A stretch of DNA of 64,000 nt from Sulfurospirillum sp036802865 (lineage in GTDB: Bacteria > Campylobacterota > Campylobacteria > Campylobacterales > Sulfurospirillaceae), in contig NZ_DAIRVK010000004.1 of the NCBI RefSeq assembly GCF_036802865.1, forward strand, positions 124,001-188,000, read 5' to 3'. Shown here one piece after another: positions 1-9,148 of the stretch (position 1 is its first letter; every line of letters starts with the position of its first letter). Below the pieces are notes generated by a model. It was not told the origin of the DNA. It saw nothing but the letters and a program-made list of their open reading frames with translations, and searched no databases. The translations under genes and the position numbers were made by a program.

Positions 1-1
1 T

Positions 2-130
2 GAAATATATAAAAAAATAGTTTATCAACAATATGAAAATGAATTATCTATATATCAACAATATGAAAACCAACTCAATGAATTACATCAAAAAATAAAA
101 AATAGTTTAGAAAATAGAGCTGTGAAATAG
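2..130 (+). CDS. C-terminal end of an unknown protein (partial)
   Basis: An open frame enters from the left edge and stops at TAG 128-130, giving 42 codons. It contains a near-repeat of YQQYENEL and YQQYENQL, then a Lys/Asn/Glu-rich helical tail, which looks like the end of a coiled coil. The 64 bp to tex contains one copy of the palindrome TTTACATGTAAA. The family cannot be identified from this piece. It could be a spurious frame, but the heptad-like repeat and clean stop before tex favour a real gene end. Confidence 0.5.
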   Translation, partial: EIYKKIVYQQYENELSIYQQYENQLNELHQKIKNSLENRAVK

Positions 131-163
131 TTTATTTTCCGCTAAAATACCTCTCCACAAATC

Positions 164-175
164 TTTACATGTAAA
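164..175. repeat. TTTACATGTAAA palindrome upstream of tex
   Basis: A perfect 12-bp palindrome lies 19 bp before the tex start. The same core makes both arms of the hairpin just after tex (2313-2343), so tex is bracketed by it. It could be half of the upstream gene's terminator or a protein-binding site; the sequence does not decide. Confidence 0.45.
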
Positions 176-194
176 ACCTAGGAAAGCAGAAAAT

Positions 195-2309
195 ATGAAC
201 CCACTTATTCTCATTTTAGTCCAAAAAACAGGCATTGCCAAAGAAAATATCATTAACATTTTAAAGCTTTTAGAAGAGGGTTCGACCATTCCTTTTATCG
301 CGCGGTATCGTAAAGAGATGACGGGTGGGGCGAGTGATGAACAACTTCGTGAGTTCGATACTATTTATGCTTATGCCAAAAAATTGCATGAGCGTAAAGA
401 GGAAGTTTTACGGCTGATTGCTGAAAAAGTTGTATTGAATGATGAGGTGAAAAAAGCGGTTGAAAAGGCGCAAACACTGCAAGAGTTGGAAGACATTTAC
501 AGACCCTACAAAGAGAAGAAAAATACCCGTGCGGCATTGGCTATTGCAGCGGGATTAAGTCCGTTGGCTGATGTTTTAGAGCGTGCGGAGTTAGAGCTTG
601 ATGCATTTGAAAAAAAGGCACAGAGTTTTGTGAATGAGAAGATTGGAAGTGTGAAAGAGGCGATTGCTGGGGCGCAAGACATCATCGCAGAGCGTTACAG
701 TGATGACGCAAAAGAGCGTGAATATTGGAGAGCGCAGTTACATGACTACGCTTCATTTGAGATCAAAGCTTCTAAAACACTCAAAGCGGATGGACTCTAC
801 GCCAAACTAGCAGGCAAAGCGGAAAAAATAGCGCACATCCCCTCTCATCGCTACTTGGCAATGATGCGTGGTGTGAGTGAAAAAGAGTTGAGCGTCAAGA
901 TTTCGTATGAGATAGAACGTGTGCAGACTGCCATTGAGCGTTACCGCATTTCGCGTAATGCCAAAAGCTCCAAAAGCTACCTTTTAGAGGCCTATTTGGA
1001 TGGATTTAAACGTCTCCTCTTTCCTTCATTGGAGCGAGAGATTCACGCCATCATCAAAGAAAAAGCCGACACACAAGCGATTGCGACATTTGGAAAAAAT
1101 CTTTCGCAACTTCTCAACACACCACCCGTTACCAAGCGTGTTATTTTAGGTGTTGACCCTGCGTATCGCACGGGGTGCAAGCTGGCTGTTGTGGATGAGC
1201 ATGGCACCTATATGACCCATGCGGTCATCTACCCCACACCACCGCAAAGTGACTATGAAAGCTCAGCGAAAGTTATTAAAGTATTTGCACAAAAGTACCA
1301 TATCACCGCCGTAGCAATAGGCAATGGTACGGGTTCGCGTGAGAGCCAAGAGTTTTTCGCGCGTCTCAACCGTGATGAGGGGCTAAATCTTTCCTACACC
1401 GTGGTTTCCGAAGCGGGAGCATCAATCTACTCAGCGTCTAAAATCGCCACTGAAGAGTACCCTAACTTAGACGTCACGATAAGAGGTGCTATCTCCATCG
1501 CACAACGTCTGCGTGACCCGATGGCAGCACTCGTAAAAATCGACCCAAAATCCTTGGGTATCGGTCAGTATCAGCACGATGTAGATCAAAAACAATTAGA
1601 GAAAAAGTTGCATGAAGTCATTGAAGATTTGGTTAACCGCATCGGCGTTGACCCCAACAGTGCTTCGGTTTCACTGCTCTCCTATGTGGCGGGTGTTGGC
1701 TCAAAGCTTGCTAAAGCCATCGTTGAGCACCGTGAGAGCCAAGGAGCGTTTAAAAGCAAGAGTGAGCTTTTAAAGGTCAAAGGGTTGGGTGCGAAAGCTT
1801 ACGAGCAGTGTGCAGGTTTTTTCCGTATTCGTGAGGGTAAGAGTCTCCTCGATAACACAGGCGTTCACCCTGAGAGTTATGCTATCGCGCAAGTGCTTTT
1901 GAACCGCTCTGACTTGGCGACATTCACAAAAGAGCAAATCATAGAAGAAGCCCTAAAATTGGGCATTGGCGAAGTAACGCTTCAAGATATCATCGCCGAG
2001 CTTTTAAAGCCAGGGTTTGACCCAAGGGAGACATTGCCACCGATTGCATTTCGCTCTGATCTCACGGACATTAGTGAATTAAGCGAGGGGTCTATCGTCT
2101 CAGGTGTGGTGCGAAACATTGCCGATTTTGGGGCATTTGTGGATATTGGGCTTAAAAATGATGGACTTATTCACATCTCACAGATGAGCGACAAACGCAT
2201 CGCGCATCCGTTGGAAGTGTTGAGCATTAACCAACAGTTAACACGTATTCGCGTTCTTGAAGTGGACAAAGAAAAAGGTAAAGTAAGTTTAAGTCTCAAA
2301 GAGGTGTAA
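195..2309 (+). CDS. tex: Tex, S1-domain RNA-binding transcription accessory protein
   Basis: This 704-aa protein has the full Tex layout: a helical N-terminus with FIARYRKEMTGG near residue 34, a YqgF-like RNase H fold from about residue 315 (ILGVDPAYRTGCKLAVVD), helix-hairpin-helix repeats around 480-560 (SYVAGVGSKLAKAIVEHR), and a C-terminal S1 domain from about 632 (VVRNIADFGAFVDIGLKNDG). Tex proteins are cytoplasmic and bind nucleic acids during transcription; their exact role varies between species. Length is slightly below the usual 720-780 aa. The gene appears monocistronic and ends in a strong hairpin before the convergent rcnA-like gene. Confidence 0.95.
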   Translation: MNPLILILVQKTGIAKENIINILKLLEEGSTIPFIARYRKEMTGGASDEQLREFDTIYAYAKKLHERKEEVLRLIAEKVVLNDEVKKAVEKAQTLQELEDIYRPYKEKKNTRAALAIAAGLSPLADVLERAELELDAFEKKAQSFVNEKIGSVKEAIAGAQDIIAERYSDDAKEREYWRAQLHDYASFEIKASKTLKADGLYAKLAGKAEKIAHIPSHRYLAMMRGVSEKELSVKISYEIERVQTAIERYRISRNAKSSKSYLLEAYLDGFKRLLFPSLEREIHAIIKEKADTQAIATFGKNLSQLLNTPPVTKRVILGVDPAYRTGCKLAVVDEHGTYMTHAVIYPTPPQSDYESSAKVIKVFAQKYHITAVAIGNGTGSRESQEFFARLNRDEGLNLSYTVVSEAGASIYSASKIATEEYPNLDVTIRGAISIAQRLRDPMAALVKIDPKSLGIGQYQHDVDQKQLEKKLHEVIEDLVNRIGVDPNSASVSLLSYVAGVGSKLAKAIVEHRESQGAFKSKSELLKVKGLGAKAYEQCAGFFRIREGKSLLDNTGVHPESYAIAQVLLNRSDLATFTKEQIIEEALKLGIGEVTLQDIIAELLKPGFDPRETLPPIAFRSDLTDISELSEGSIVSGVVRNIADFGAFVDIGLKNDGLIHISQMSDKRIAHPLEVLSINQQLTRIRVLEVDKEKGKVSLSLKEV

Positions 2310-2312
2310 ATC

Positions 2313-2343
2313 TTTACATGTAAGGATTTTCCTTACATGTAAA
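2313..2343. terminator. Perfect 14-bp hairpin between tex and rcnA
   Basis: Arms 2313-2326 and 2330-2343 are perfectly complementary around a 3-nt TTT loop. It sits 3 bp after the tex stop and just before the convergent rcnA-like stop, with A-rich sequence on its right. A bidirectional terminator is the simplest reading. Its core repeats the palindrome found upstream of tex. Confidence 0.75.
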
Positions 2344-2349
2344 AATCAC

Positions 2350-3201
2350 TTAGAGAAGATGATGTAGCCCCTGATAGCCGATATACAAGCCAACGAGCAA
2401 AATAAGTCCACCTGAAAAATAGGGCGCCTTCTTAGCAATTTCCCCAAAGCCATTCCATTTTTTTGAGAGATGGCGCATACTCAAAGCTGCAATCACACCT
2501 GATGCCACCAAGGTCAGTGCTAACCCAACGCTAAAAGCAAACACAAGTACAACACCAAGTGTAAATTGTTTGAGTTGTAAACAGATGAGCAGTACCGTAA
2601 TCGACGCAGGGCAGGGGATAAGCCCACCTGTTAGTCCAAAAAGTAAGATCTGTGTGTTGGTGACCTCTTTGTTTGAAAAACGCTTTTTAATGTCTTTGGC
2701 ATGTGCGAGTTCATGCGCATCATTGCAACTTCCAAGCTCTTCAAAGATGATCTCTTCTTTGCTGTGGTGATGCTCGTGATGATGGTGGTCATCGTGATCG
2801 TGATCATGACTATGTTCATGCGAATGATGATCGTCATGAGTGCTAAAGCAGGCGCGTTCATTTTGCCGTGTTTGCCAAAGTGTCCACAGCGCGATACCGA
2901 CCATAATACACCCCGAAACAACTTCAAGATAAGGCTCCACCGCTTCGGTTGCAAAGCGAGAACCAAAACTCATACCCAAAAGTGCGATAGCCCAAACCAC
3001 CGCTGTATGGGAGAGTGTCGCTGCAAGTCCAAGCATAATGGACTGTTTCACTGTTCCTTTAATCGCGATGATGAACGCCGCCATCATTGTTTTGGAGTGC
3101 CCTGGTTCTAGTCCGTGCAGTGCGCCAAGAAGAATCGCACTGGGAAGAAAAAGCCACGCGTTGCCCGAACTGCTTTGAATGATTGAGGCGATGTCAGTCA
3201 T
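2350..3201 (-). CDS. rcnA: Nickel/cobalt efflux permease, RcnA/NicO family
   Basis: This 283-aa integral membrane protein carries the NicO-family motif HGLEPGHSKTMMAAFI (residues 29-44) and, in the middle, a loop of His and Asp (residues 122-146) typical of RcnA proteins and likely to bind metal. About six hydrophobic segments surround the loop; a second conserved motif, GGLIPCPASITVLL, follows it. RcnA exports Ni(II) and Co(II) across the inner membrane. The family also includes uptake transporters, but the His-rich loop and close match to RcnA motifs favour export. Convergent with tex. Confidence 0.85.
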   Translation of the reverse strand: MTDIASIIQSSSGNAWLFLPSAILLGALHGLEPGHSKTMMAAFIIAIKGTVKQSIMLGLAATLSHTAVVWAIALLGMSFGSRFATEAVEPYLEVVSGCIMVGIALWTLWQTRQNERACFSTHDDHHSHEHSHDHDHDDHHHHEHHHSKEEIIFEELGSCNDAHELAHAKDIKKRFSNKEVTNTQILLFGLTGGLIPCPASITVLLICLQLKQFTLGVVLVFAFSVGLALTLVASGVIAALSMRHLSKKWNGFGEIAKKAPYFSGGLILLVGLYIGYQGLHHLL

Positions 3202-3352
3202 GGGTAATAACCATTGGATGTTTGTGCGAAAAATGTTGAAGCATAAAAATTTCCTATCGTGCGAATAACGCTATTTTAGCGAATTTCTTTCAATTAACAC
3301 ATTGTTCACACAAAAGGACTACAATAGTAAAACCTGATTCAAAGGAGTCAAA

Positions 3353-3571
3353 ATGTATGTACATGAATGGATGGGGCATGGGTTTTTTATGCCGTGGATG
3401 ATTGTATTTCCGATGATGATTTTAGTGCTCTTTATGATAATGAAAGGTGGTAAATCGTCTTGCCATCATCATGAGAAAGAAGATGAAGCACTAGAAATCG
3501 CGCGCAAGCGTTTTGCACGCGGTGAGATCGACGAAGAGACTTTTGAGAAGATCAAGCAAAAGCTCTCTTAG
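3353..3571 (+). CDS. Small SHOCT-domain membrane protein
   Basis: A 72-aa protein with one N-terminal membrane segment (about residues 10-31, Met-rich), a CHHHEKED stretch that may bind metal, and a C-terminal SHOCT-like motif (ALEIARKRFARGEIDEETFE). SHOCT modules are short helical oligomerisation segments at the ends of many small membrane proteins. A GGAG ribosome site lies before the ATG. The Met and His content, and the neighbouring divergent metal exporter, hint at a metal-related role, which is only an inference. Confidence 0.75.
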   Translation: MYVHEWMGHGFFMPWMIVFPMMILVLFMIMKGGKSSCHHHEKEDEALEIARKRFARGEIDEETFEKIKQKLS

Positions 3572-3588
3572 AACGCTTAACGTAGTTT

Positions 3589-4848
3589 TTATCTTTGTGA
3601 GAGGGTTTTAGCCAATGCTCGCTGAATCCTCTCATACTGTGCATCAATAGGATGCCCATGTGATTCAAGCGTTGTGAGTGAATTTTGGGCTTCAATAAAT
3701 TTCTTTTCCCACGTATTGATCTCTTTTTGTTTGTTTGAAAGTGCGAGTTCTAACTCTTTACTCAACTTATGCAGTTTAGCTTTTTGCTTGACAAGCGAGT
3801 CTTCTTTTCTAAAAAGTTGTGCGATCAAACTTTTACGATCAAACAGTTTTTCTTCACCATTTTCTAAAAACTTCACCTCTTTTGCTTCGGTGTACTGAAG
3901 TCTATCGATCGTTTGATGGATCTGATCTAACTTTTCGTCCGTTTCGTCAAACTCGGTGTTCTCTTTTTGAAGGTGTTTACTCACCTCTTTGTACTCATTT
4001 TTGTAGGTATCGAGTTTCTTTTTAATGGAGATAAGATCGTTGCGTTTATCGTACAGTGTTTGTTTGGACTTTTTATGTTGGATCATTGTAGAGCGAATGG
4101 TTGTCATGTTCCATGCACGGTTACTTTCATCCAAAATAGGGTTTGGTTTGTAACGATTTCCTTTAGCGTCGATGGTCTCATGGATACCAAAATGGCTGAG
4201 AAAGTCGATGGCTTTTTTCTCTTGGTTTGAGAAATGGAAGAGGATAACTTCGGCAATGTAGAGCATCATCTTTTCAAACATTTCACGTAGTAAAAAGTGA
4301 CTTAGCCCTCGTATCTCTTGCAAATCTTCTAATTCACTGCTTTCAATAACAACGGTATCTGCGATGTTGACTAAGACGGGAATAAAAAGAGAGCGAAACT
4401 CTGAGGGGTTTATTTTTTTAATGCTTAGTGTACTTTCTTCCGCAAAGCTAAGAAGTTCTAACATACGCTCTTTGTATTCGTTGTTTGGGAAAAATTGTTT
4501 TTTGTATGCTTCGAGTTTCTCTTTAGGAACACCACATGCCCTGCGATCGGTACTGTTTTCAGGTGCGTTGACTTGGAAAAAAAGTTTCGCATAGATGACA
4601 CCATTGGTGTATAAAAAGAGGTCATGGCTTGTAAGAGAGAGTTTTTGTGCAAGTTTTTCGTGCAATAAATCTTTGTAAGAGTGGTATTTTTTTGGTAATT
4701 TACAACCATGTAAGGTGGTAAGTAATTCTCCAATATCTTCTTCTTCAAAACGGTATAAAACATCCAGATACAAATACTCATCTGGATTAAAATTGATTAA
4801 AAAATTTTCAATAATTTTTTCAGTATGGCTAAATGATAACTCTTCCAT
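3589..4848 (-). CDS. Hypothetical protein with long coiled coil
   Basis: A 419-aa soluble protein with no signal peptide or membrane segment. The first ~240 residues are globular and mixed (NFLINFNPDEYLYLDVLYRF near the start). From about residue 255 to the end it is dominated by charged heptads (KKSKQTLYDKRNDLISIKKK onward), predicting an extended coiled coil. I do not recognise the family. It is monocistronic, between the SHOCT gene and a dehydrogenase, with typical backbone composition. A cytoplasmic scaffold is possible but unsupported. Confidence 0.7.
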   Translation of the reverse strand: MEELSFSHTEKIIENFLINFNPDEYLYLDVLYRFEEEDIGELLTTLHGCKLPKKYHSYKDLLHEKLAQKLSLTSHDLFLYTNGVIYAKLFFQVNAPENSTDRRACGVPKEKLEAYKKQFFPNNEYKERMLELLSFAEESTLSIKKINPSEFRSLFIPVLVNIADTVVIESSELEDLQEIRGLSHFLLREMFEKMMLYIAEVILFHFSNQEKKAIDFLSHFGIHETIDAKGNRYKPNPILDESNRAWNMTTIRSTMIQHKKSKQTLYDKRNDLISIKKKLDTYKNEYKEVSKHLQKENTEFDETDEKLDQIHQTIDRLQYTEAKEVKFLENGEEKLFDRKSLIAQLFRKEDSLVKQKAKLHKLSKELELALSNKQKEINTWEKKFIEAQNSLTTLESHGHPIDAQYERIQRALAKTLSQR

Positions 4849-4911
4849 CGGGTTCCTATCAACGCAAAATCGATGTCATTCTATCTAAAAAAAATAAGAA
4901 TTTAATAACAG

Positions 4912-5832
4912 CTAATGTATAAAAAATGCTTTCAGATGATCAATACAACTATACCCCATGGCCAAAATACTCTCCTTAGAGTTTCCCCCAAGATGCGGTG
5001 TGCAGACTAAATTGGGTAGATCAATGAGTTCCCAGTCTTGTGGAGGCTCTACCAAAAAGGCTTCAAGCCCCGCTCCTGCAATTTCGCCTGTTTTAAGAGC
5101 CACTTTGAGGGCTTCTTCATCGATGATTCCACCGCGTGCTGTGTTGATGATAAACGCACTTTTTTTCATCACTTTAAATTCATGGGTTGAAAAGAGATTT
5201 TCACTCTCAGGCGTAAGCGGTAAGTGAATAGAGATGATGTCAGCTTCTTCGATAATACGTTCTTTGCTTGTATATGTAATGCTGTATTTTAGGGCTTCTT
5301 GTTCATCTTGTGTGCGATTGTAGACCAAAATGTTGCAGTGAAAAGGTGCCAAAAGTTCTACCACACGTTTAGCAATATTGCCAAAGCCAAAAAGACCAAT
5401 GGTTTTACCCTTAAGTTCACTTCCTCCGTTGACTTTCCATATATGTTGTTTTAAAAGTGTGGTTGCAACGTGCAGATTTCGGCTAAGGGAGAGCATGAAA
5501 CTTAAGGTGATTTCGGCAACCGAGTTGCTGTTCGTTCCCCCCGTCCAACCGAGTTCTACGCCTCGTTTTTTCATTGCTTCAAGGTCTAAATTATCCAGTC
5601 CAACGCCATAGCGTGAGAGGATTTTAAGCTTTGGACATGCCCTTAAAATTTCGTCATCTATCTTTTCACGCCCCACAATCGCGCCATCAACATCTTGCAA
5701 AAAAGCGATCAAATCTGCTTTGGTTTTGAGGGTATTATCGGCATTATGTTTTACCTCTGAAAATGTTGAAGTAAGCGTTTGCATAAGCTCTGTTGAGCGT
5801 GAGAAAAGTGGTGTAATGACGGCGATTTTCAT
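4912..5832 (-). CDS. D-2-hydroxyacid dehydrogenase, phosphoglycerate dehydrogenase-like
   Basis: A 306-aa NAD(P)-dependent enzyme. The Rossmann motif GLFGFGNIAKRV is mid-protein; the catalytic Arg region is INTARGGIIDEEAL and the catalytic His is in TPHLGGN. This family interconverts 2-hydroxy and 2-keto acids. The substrate cannot be read from sequence; SerA-like enzymes, glyoxylate/hydroxypyruvate reductases and lactate-type enzymes all fit. It lacks the C-terminal ACT domain of long SerA. I start at ATG 5832 (MKIAVITPLF), which follows AAGGAAAATCT, not at the earlier in-frame Met at 5892. Confidence 0.85.
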   Translation of the reverse strand: MKIAVITPLFSRSTELMQTLTSTFSEVKHNADNTLKTKADLIAFLQDVDGAIVGREKIDDEILRACPKLKILSRYGVGLDNLDLEAMKKRGVELGWTGGTNSNSVAEITLSFMLSLSRNLHVATTLLKQHIWKVNGGSELKGKTIGLFGFGNIAKRVVELLAPFHCNILVYNRTQDEQEALKYSITYTSKERIIEEADIISIHLPLTPESENLFSTHEFKVMKKSAFIINTARGGIIDEEALKVALKTGEIAGAGLEAFLVEPPQDWELIDLPNLVCTPHLGGNSKESILAMGYSCIDHLKAFFIH

Positions 5833-5977
5833 AGATTTTCCTTGTGAGCTGTAACGAATTTGATGTAAAAAAGTATAGCATTCTTTCTTCAATCTTTGCT
5901 TATCACATTGACTTATTTTTATTAAAACTCTGTTTACTTAGAAAAGCTAGAATAATAATTATCAACAAAGGAATTCT

Positions 5978-6412
5978 ATGAAAAAACTTTTACTAGCAGC
6001 TATACTTCTTTTACCCTTCGGACTGTTTGCCGACACCCTCAAAGAAGGCGTATCTATTCAAGCGCCCATCATTAAAGATCAGTTTGAAAAAAATGTGAAT
6101 ATCACACCTCAAACAAAGCAGATTATTATTGCTTTCACAAAATCTCAAGGTGATGTTATGAAGGCTTTTATTGAGGCTAATCCAAATTATTTGAGCGAAA
6201 ATAATGCGCTCTATTTTATGGACGCTACATCGGTTCCGAGTATGGTAATGAGTATGTTCATGATGCCAAAGTTCAAAAAATACACTTACAGCATAGGGCT
6301 TTTGGAGAATGAGAAAGATGTGGCATATTTTCCTAAAAAAGAGGATCGTATGACGGTTATTACGCTCGATAATCTAAGTGTCACTGCCATCTCGTTTCAA
6401 GAAAAACTTTAG
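5978..6412 (+). CDS. Periplasmic protein of unknown function
   Basis: A 144-aa protein with a clear Sec signal peptide (MKKLLLAAILLLPFGLFA, cleavage after about residue 18). The mature part begins DTLKEGVSIQAPIIKDQFEK and contains a region of alternating strands and helices (QIIIAFTKSQGDVMKAFIE). It may be a small thioredoxin-like or FAD-linked-protein-like fold, but no CxxC or other catalytic motif is visible. An AAAGGAATTCT ribosome site precedes the ATG. Monocistronic. Function unknown. Confidence 0.7.
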   Translation: MKKLLLAAILLLPFGLFADTLKEGVSIQAPIIKDQFEKNVNITPQTKQIIIAFTKSQGDVMKAFIEANPNYLSENNALYFMDATSVPSMVMSMFMMPKFKKYTYSIGLLENEKDVAYFPKKEDRMTVITLDNLSVTAISFQEKL

Positions 6413-6444
6413 CTTTTAGACAACCAACGCTTTGAAGGCGTTGG

Positions 6445-6822
6445 TTATTTCTGGTCTTTTGGTAAGCTATTGTATTCTGCATCGCTAAAGATGCGTGATT
6501 TTGTTATAAACTGATATCCCAAATCGATTTCCAACGAAAATGAGTTTCCAAAAGCGGCTTTCTCTTCCTTCACATCTAAAATAATTTGAGAGTACCGAAA
6601 GTATTCAAATTGGTCTTTGTCGATGTAAAATTCACAGCCACCGACATCACCCATTTTTATGTTGCGTGAGGGTACATGAAAATCACTTTTTGCGTAACAC
6701 ATGGGAGCTGTTCCATCGCAACAACCACCGCTTTGGTTAAAAACAAGTTCACCATTTTCTTTTTTAAGTTTTACGATAACAGCGAGGGCTTCAGAGGTTG
6801 CTATCAGTCGTTTGACTTCCAT
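6445..6822 (-). CDS. DUF779-family protein beside aldehyde dehydrogenase
   Basis: A 125-aa protein with the DUF779 signature FNQSGGCCDGTAPMCY followed by GDVGGCEFYIDKDQF. DUF779 genes are very often next to acetaldehyde/aldehyde dehydrogenases, as here, but their role is not established. The paired cysteines suggest metal or cofactor binding. I start at ATG 6822 because AAAGGAG sits 5 nt upstream; the frame extends five codons further to a TTG that would overlap that ribosome site. It is downstream of the ALDH gene on the same strand. Confidence 0.85.
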   Translation of the reverse strand: MEVKRLIATSEALAVIVKLKKENGELVFNQSGGCCDGTAPMCYAKSDFHVPSRNIKMGDVGGCEFYIDKDQFEYFRYSQIILDVKEEKAAFGNSFSLEIDLGYQFITKSRIFSDAEYNSLPKDQK

Positions 6823-6838
6823 AATGACTCCTTTCAAA

Positions 6839-6864
6839 CGTGCATGGTAGCAAGACCATGCACG
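6839..6864. other. 9-bp hairpin between ALDH and DUF779 genes
   Basis: CGTGCATGG and CCATGCACG are perfect complements around an 8-nt loop. It lies just upstream of the DUF779 ribosome site, so it may attenuate or stabilise the downstream mRNA. No T-run follows. Confidence 0.45.
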
Positions 6865-6924
6865 CTGTTGTAGTTAAAAGCACCAAAGGTGCGTGGGCTT
6901 TCCGTCTAGGATTACCCAGGGTTA

Positions 6925-6961
6925 AGGTACATTTTCAGAGCTTTGCTTTGAAAACGTACCT
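6925..6961 (-). terminator. Hairpin after the aldehyde dehydrogenase gene
   Basis: AGGTACATTTTCA pairs with TGAAAACGTACCT with one mismatch and an 11-nt loop. It lies 10 bp past the ALDH stop. It has no clean T-tract, so it may be a processing or partial termination site that lowers DUF779 expression relative to ALDH. Confidence 0.45.
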
Positions 6962-6971
6962 AAGAAATCAA

Positions 6972-8468
6972 TTAAAAGAATCCTAATTTATTTTTATTGT
7001 AAGACGTCAAGATATTTTTGGTGTGTCTATAAGCGTTAAGCATCATCATGTGTGTCTCACGACCGATACCTGATTTTTTATAACCGCCAAAAGAGGCATG
7101 CGATGGGTAGAGATGGTAGCAGTTGACCCACACACGTCCCGCTTCAATGCCCCGTGACATGCTATGGAGTTGATGTGCGTCTCTTGACCACACACCAGAT
7201 CCTAAACCATAAATGGTGTCATTGGCGATGGCAAGTGCTTCGGCTTCATCTTTAAAGGTTGTTACACAAAGGACGGGTCCAAAAATCTCTTCTTGGAAAA
7301 TACGCATTTTATTGTGACCTTTGAAGATCGTTGGTTGAATGTAATTGCCTTTTGGGAAAGTTTTGTTTTTGTACTCTTCCCCACCAATGAGGCACTCTGC
7401 ACCTTCTGCTTTACCAATTTTAATATAATCTAAGATTTTCTCTTTTTGATTTACCGAAGCTTGCGCTCCCATTTTAGTCGTAGGATCCAGAGGGTTTTCT
7501 TGCGTGATCGCTTTAACGCGCTCTAAAACACGTTTCATAAACGGCTCGTAGATGGACTCTTGGATGAGCGCACGAGAAGGGCATGTGCAGACTTCACCAC
7601 TGTTAAAGGCAAACAACACAAGTCCTTCGATTGCTTTGTCAAAAAATTCATCGTCTTTGTCCATGATAGACTCAAAGAAAACGTTAGGCGATTTACCACC
7701 GAGTTCGAGTGTAGAAGGGATGATGTTTTCTGTGGCGTACTGCATGATGAGTTGACCCGTAGTCGTTTCACCTGTAAAGCCCACTTTTTTGATGTCAGGA
7801 TGGGTTGAGAGGTGTTTACCGATTTTTCCACCTGCACCGTTAATGATGTTCACAACGCCTTTTGGTAACACATCTTGGATGGTCTCCATCAAAAGTAAGA
7901 TAGACATAGGTGTTGCACTGGCTGGTTTTAAAACAACGCAGTTACCAGCAGCGATGGCTGGAGCGATTTTCCATGCCGCCATTAAAAGTGGGAAGTTCCA
8001 CGGAATGATTTGTGCGACCACACCCAAAGGCTCGTGAATCTCTTGTGAAATCGTATTTTCATCAAGGTCTGCTACGGTTCCTGCTTCTGCACGAATGACG
8101 GAAGCAAAATATCTAAAATGGTCAATAACCAAAGGAACATCGGCATTTAACGTTTCGCGAACGGCTTTACCATTGTCCAGAGTTTCTGCAATCGCAAGTG
8201 CTTCTAAATTGGCTTCGATTTTATCGGCAATTTTGTTCAGGAGTGTGCTTCTTTCAATGACGGTAGAATGTTTATAGGTTTCAAATGCTTTTACAGCAGC
8301 AGCAACCGCTGCATCAACATCAGCTGTGGATGAACGAGGAATTTTGGTTAAAAGTTCACCGTCCACGGGGGAAAGATTGTCAAAATATTCACCACTTAAA
8401 GGTGGAACCCATTCACCGCCAATAAAGTTTTCATAACGAGGTTTATACGTAGGTCTTGAATATGCCAT
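6972..8468 (-). CDS. NAD(P)-dependent aldehyde dehydrogenase
   Basis: A 498-aa class I/II ALDH of normal family length. Visible motifs are IIPWNFPLLMAAWKIAPAIA (cofactor-binding region), FTGETTTG, LELGGKSPNVFF with the general-base Glu, NSGEVCTCPSRALIQ with the catalytic Cys, and EEIFGPVLCV. It oxidises aldehydes to carboxylates in the cytoplasm. Linkage to a DUF779 gene matches the acetaldehyde/ethanol-related ExaC/AldB-type group, so acetaldehyde is a plausible substrate. The start ATG 8468 follows AAAGGTGC. Confidence 0.92.
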   Translation of the reverse strand: MAYSRPTYKPRYENFIGGEWVPPLSGEYFDNLSPVDGELLTKIPRSSTADVDAAVAAAVKAFETYKHSTVIERSTLLNKIADKIEANLEALAIAETLDNGKAVRETLNADVPLVIDHFRYFASVIRAEAGTVADLDENTISQEIHEPLGVVAQIIPWNFPLLMAAWKIAPAIAAGNCVVLKPASATPMSILLLMETIQDVLPKGVVNIINGAGGKIGKHLSTHPDIKKVGFTGETTTGQLIMQYATENIIPSTLELGGKSPNVFFESIMDKDDEFFDKAIEGLVLFAFNSGEVCTCPSRALIQESIYEPFMKRVLERVKAITQENPLDPTTKMGAQASVNQKEKILDYIKIGKAEGAECLIGGEEYKNKTFPKGNYIQPTIFKGHNKMRIFQEEIFGPVLCVTTFKDEAEALAIANDTIYGLGSGVWSRDAHQLHSMSRGIEAGRVWVNCYHLYPSHASFGGYKKSGIGRETHMMMLNAYRHTKNILTSYNKNKLGFF

Positions 8469-8595
8469 TTTTGCACCTTTCTAAATAGAGTTATTAAGAT
8501 AAAAATTATCTCTTTACAACTCTATTGCAGAAAGCTTTAACAACAAAGACAATATGTGTACTAACAATTTTTTTTATAATTTTTTAAATATCGTA

Positions 8596-9081
8596 TTAAC
8601 TATTGATTTGAAGGTGTTTTAGACAGGCTTCAAAGCTCGAAGCAACTACTGTATGGGCAAACATCAGATTGTGTGTCAGTCCAAAATCTTCAATATCCAT
8701 TCCCTCTGCGTCATAATTTGAATCACCCAAATTGAGAATGTCTTGTGTTTTTTCTTTGAGGGTTCGAAGATCGATTGAGTAAGCTACAACTTTTTTACCT
8801 AATCCTTGTGCATAGCCCACTTCCCAAACCGTACCGCTATCAGGCTCGGGTCCTCTAAAAGGAGAAAGATTGGCAATGACGATGTCGCAGGTGCGTATCA
8901 TTGCTTGATTGGCAAAGCGAATTGTTTCTGCAATCTCTTTGAGATTGGAACCTGAAATAGTATTGTCCAGTGGAAAAAGCCCTTCATAGCCATATGTTTT
9001 ACACAGATGCTTATGTGCATTGCCTATTTCATGGGCATTAGGTAAAAAGACTTCAGGACCAGCAAGATAGATTGTTTGCAT
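8596..9081 (-). CDS. Nucleoside 2-deoxyribosyltransferase
   Basis: A 161-aa protein opening with MQTIYLAGPEVFLPNA, the nucleotide-binding loop of the family, followed by IRTCDIVIANLSPFRGPEPD (active-site region) and GTVWEVGYAQGLGKKVVAYS, where the Glu in VWEVGYA is the usual nucleophile. These enzymes exchange or hydrolyse the base of 2'-deoxynucleosides in salvage. Length agrees with the family. It sits downstream of a LysR gene on the same strand and is probably separately transcribed. Confidence 0.88.
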   Translation of the reverse strand: MQTIYLAGPEVFLPNAHEIGNAHKHLCKTYGYEGLFPLDNTISGSNLKEIAETIRFANQAMIRTCDIVIANLSPFRGPEPDSGTVWEVGYAQGLGKKVVAYSIDLRTLKEKTQDILNLGDSNYDAEGMDIEDFGLTHNLMFAHTVVASSFEACLKHLQINS

Positions 9082-9148
9082 AAATGATTTCCTTGAAAAT
9101 AAACGATACAGTTTTCACATTGTAACATAGAACAGGTGTCAAAAATTT

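Noticed and set aside
2631..3111. His/Met/Ile-rich overlapping frames on both strands in the nickel exporter
   Set aside because: They are shadows of the repetitive His/Asp codons in the rcnA-like gene.
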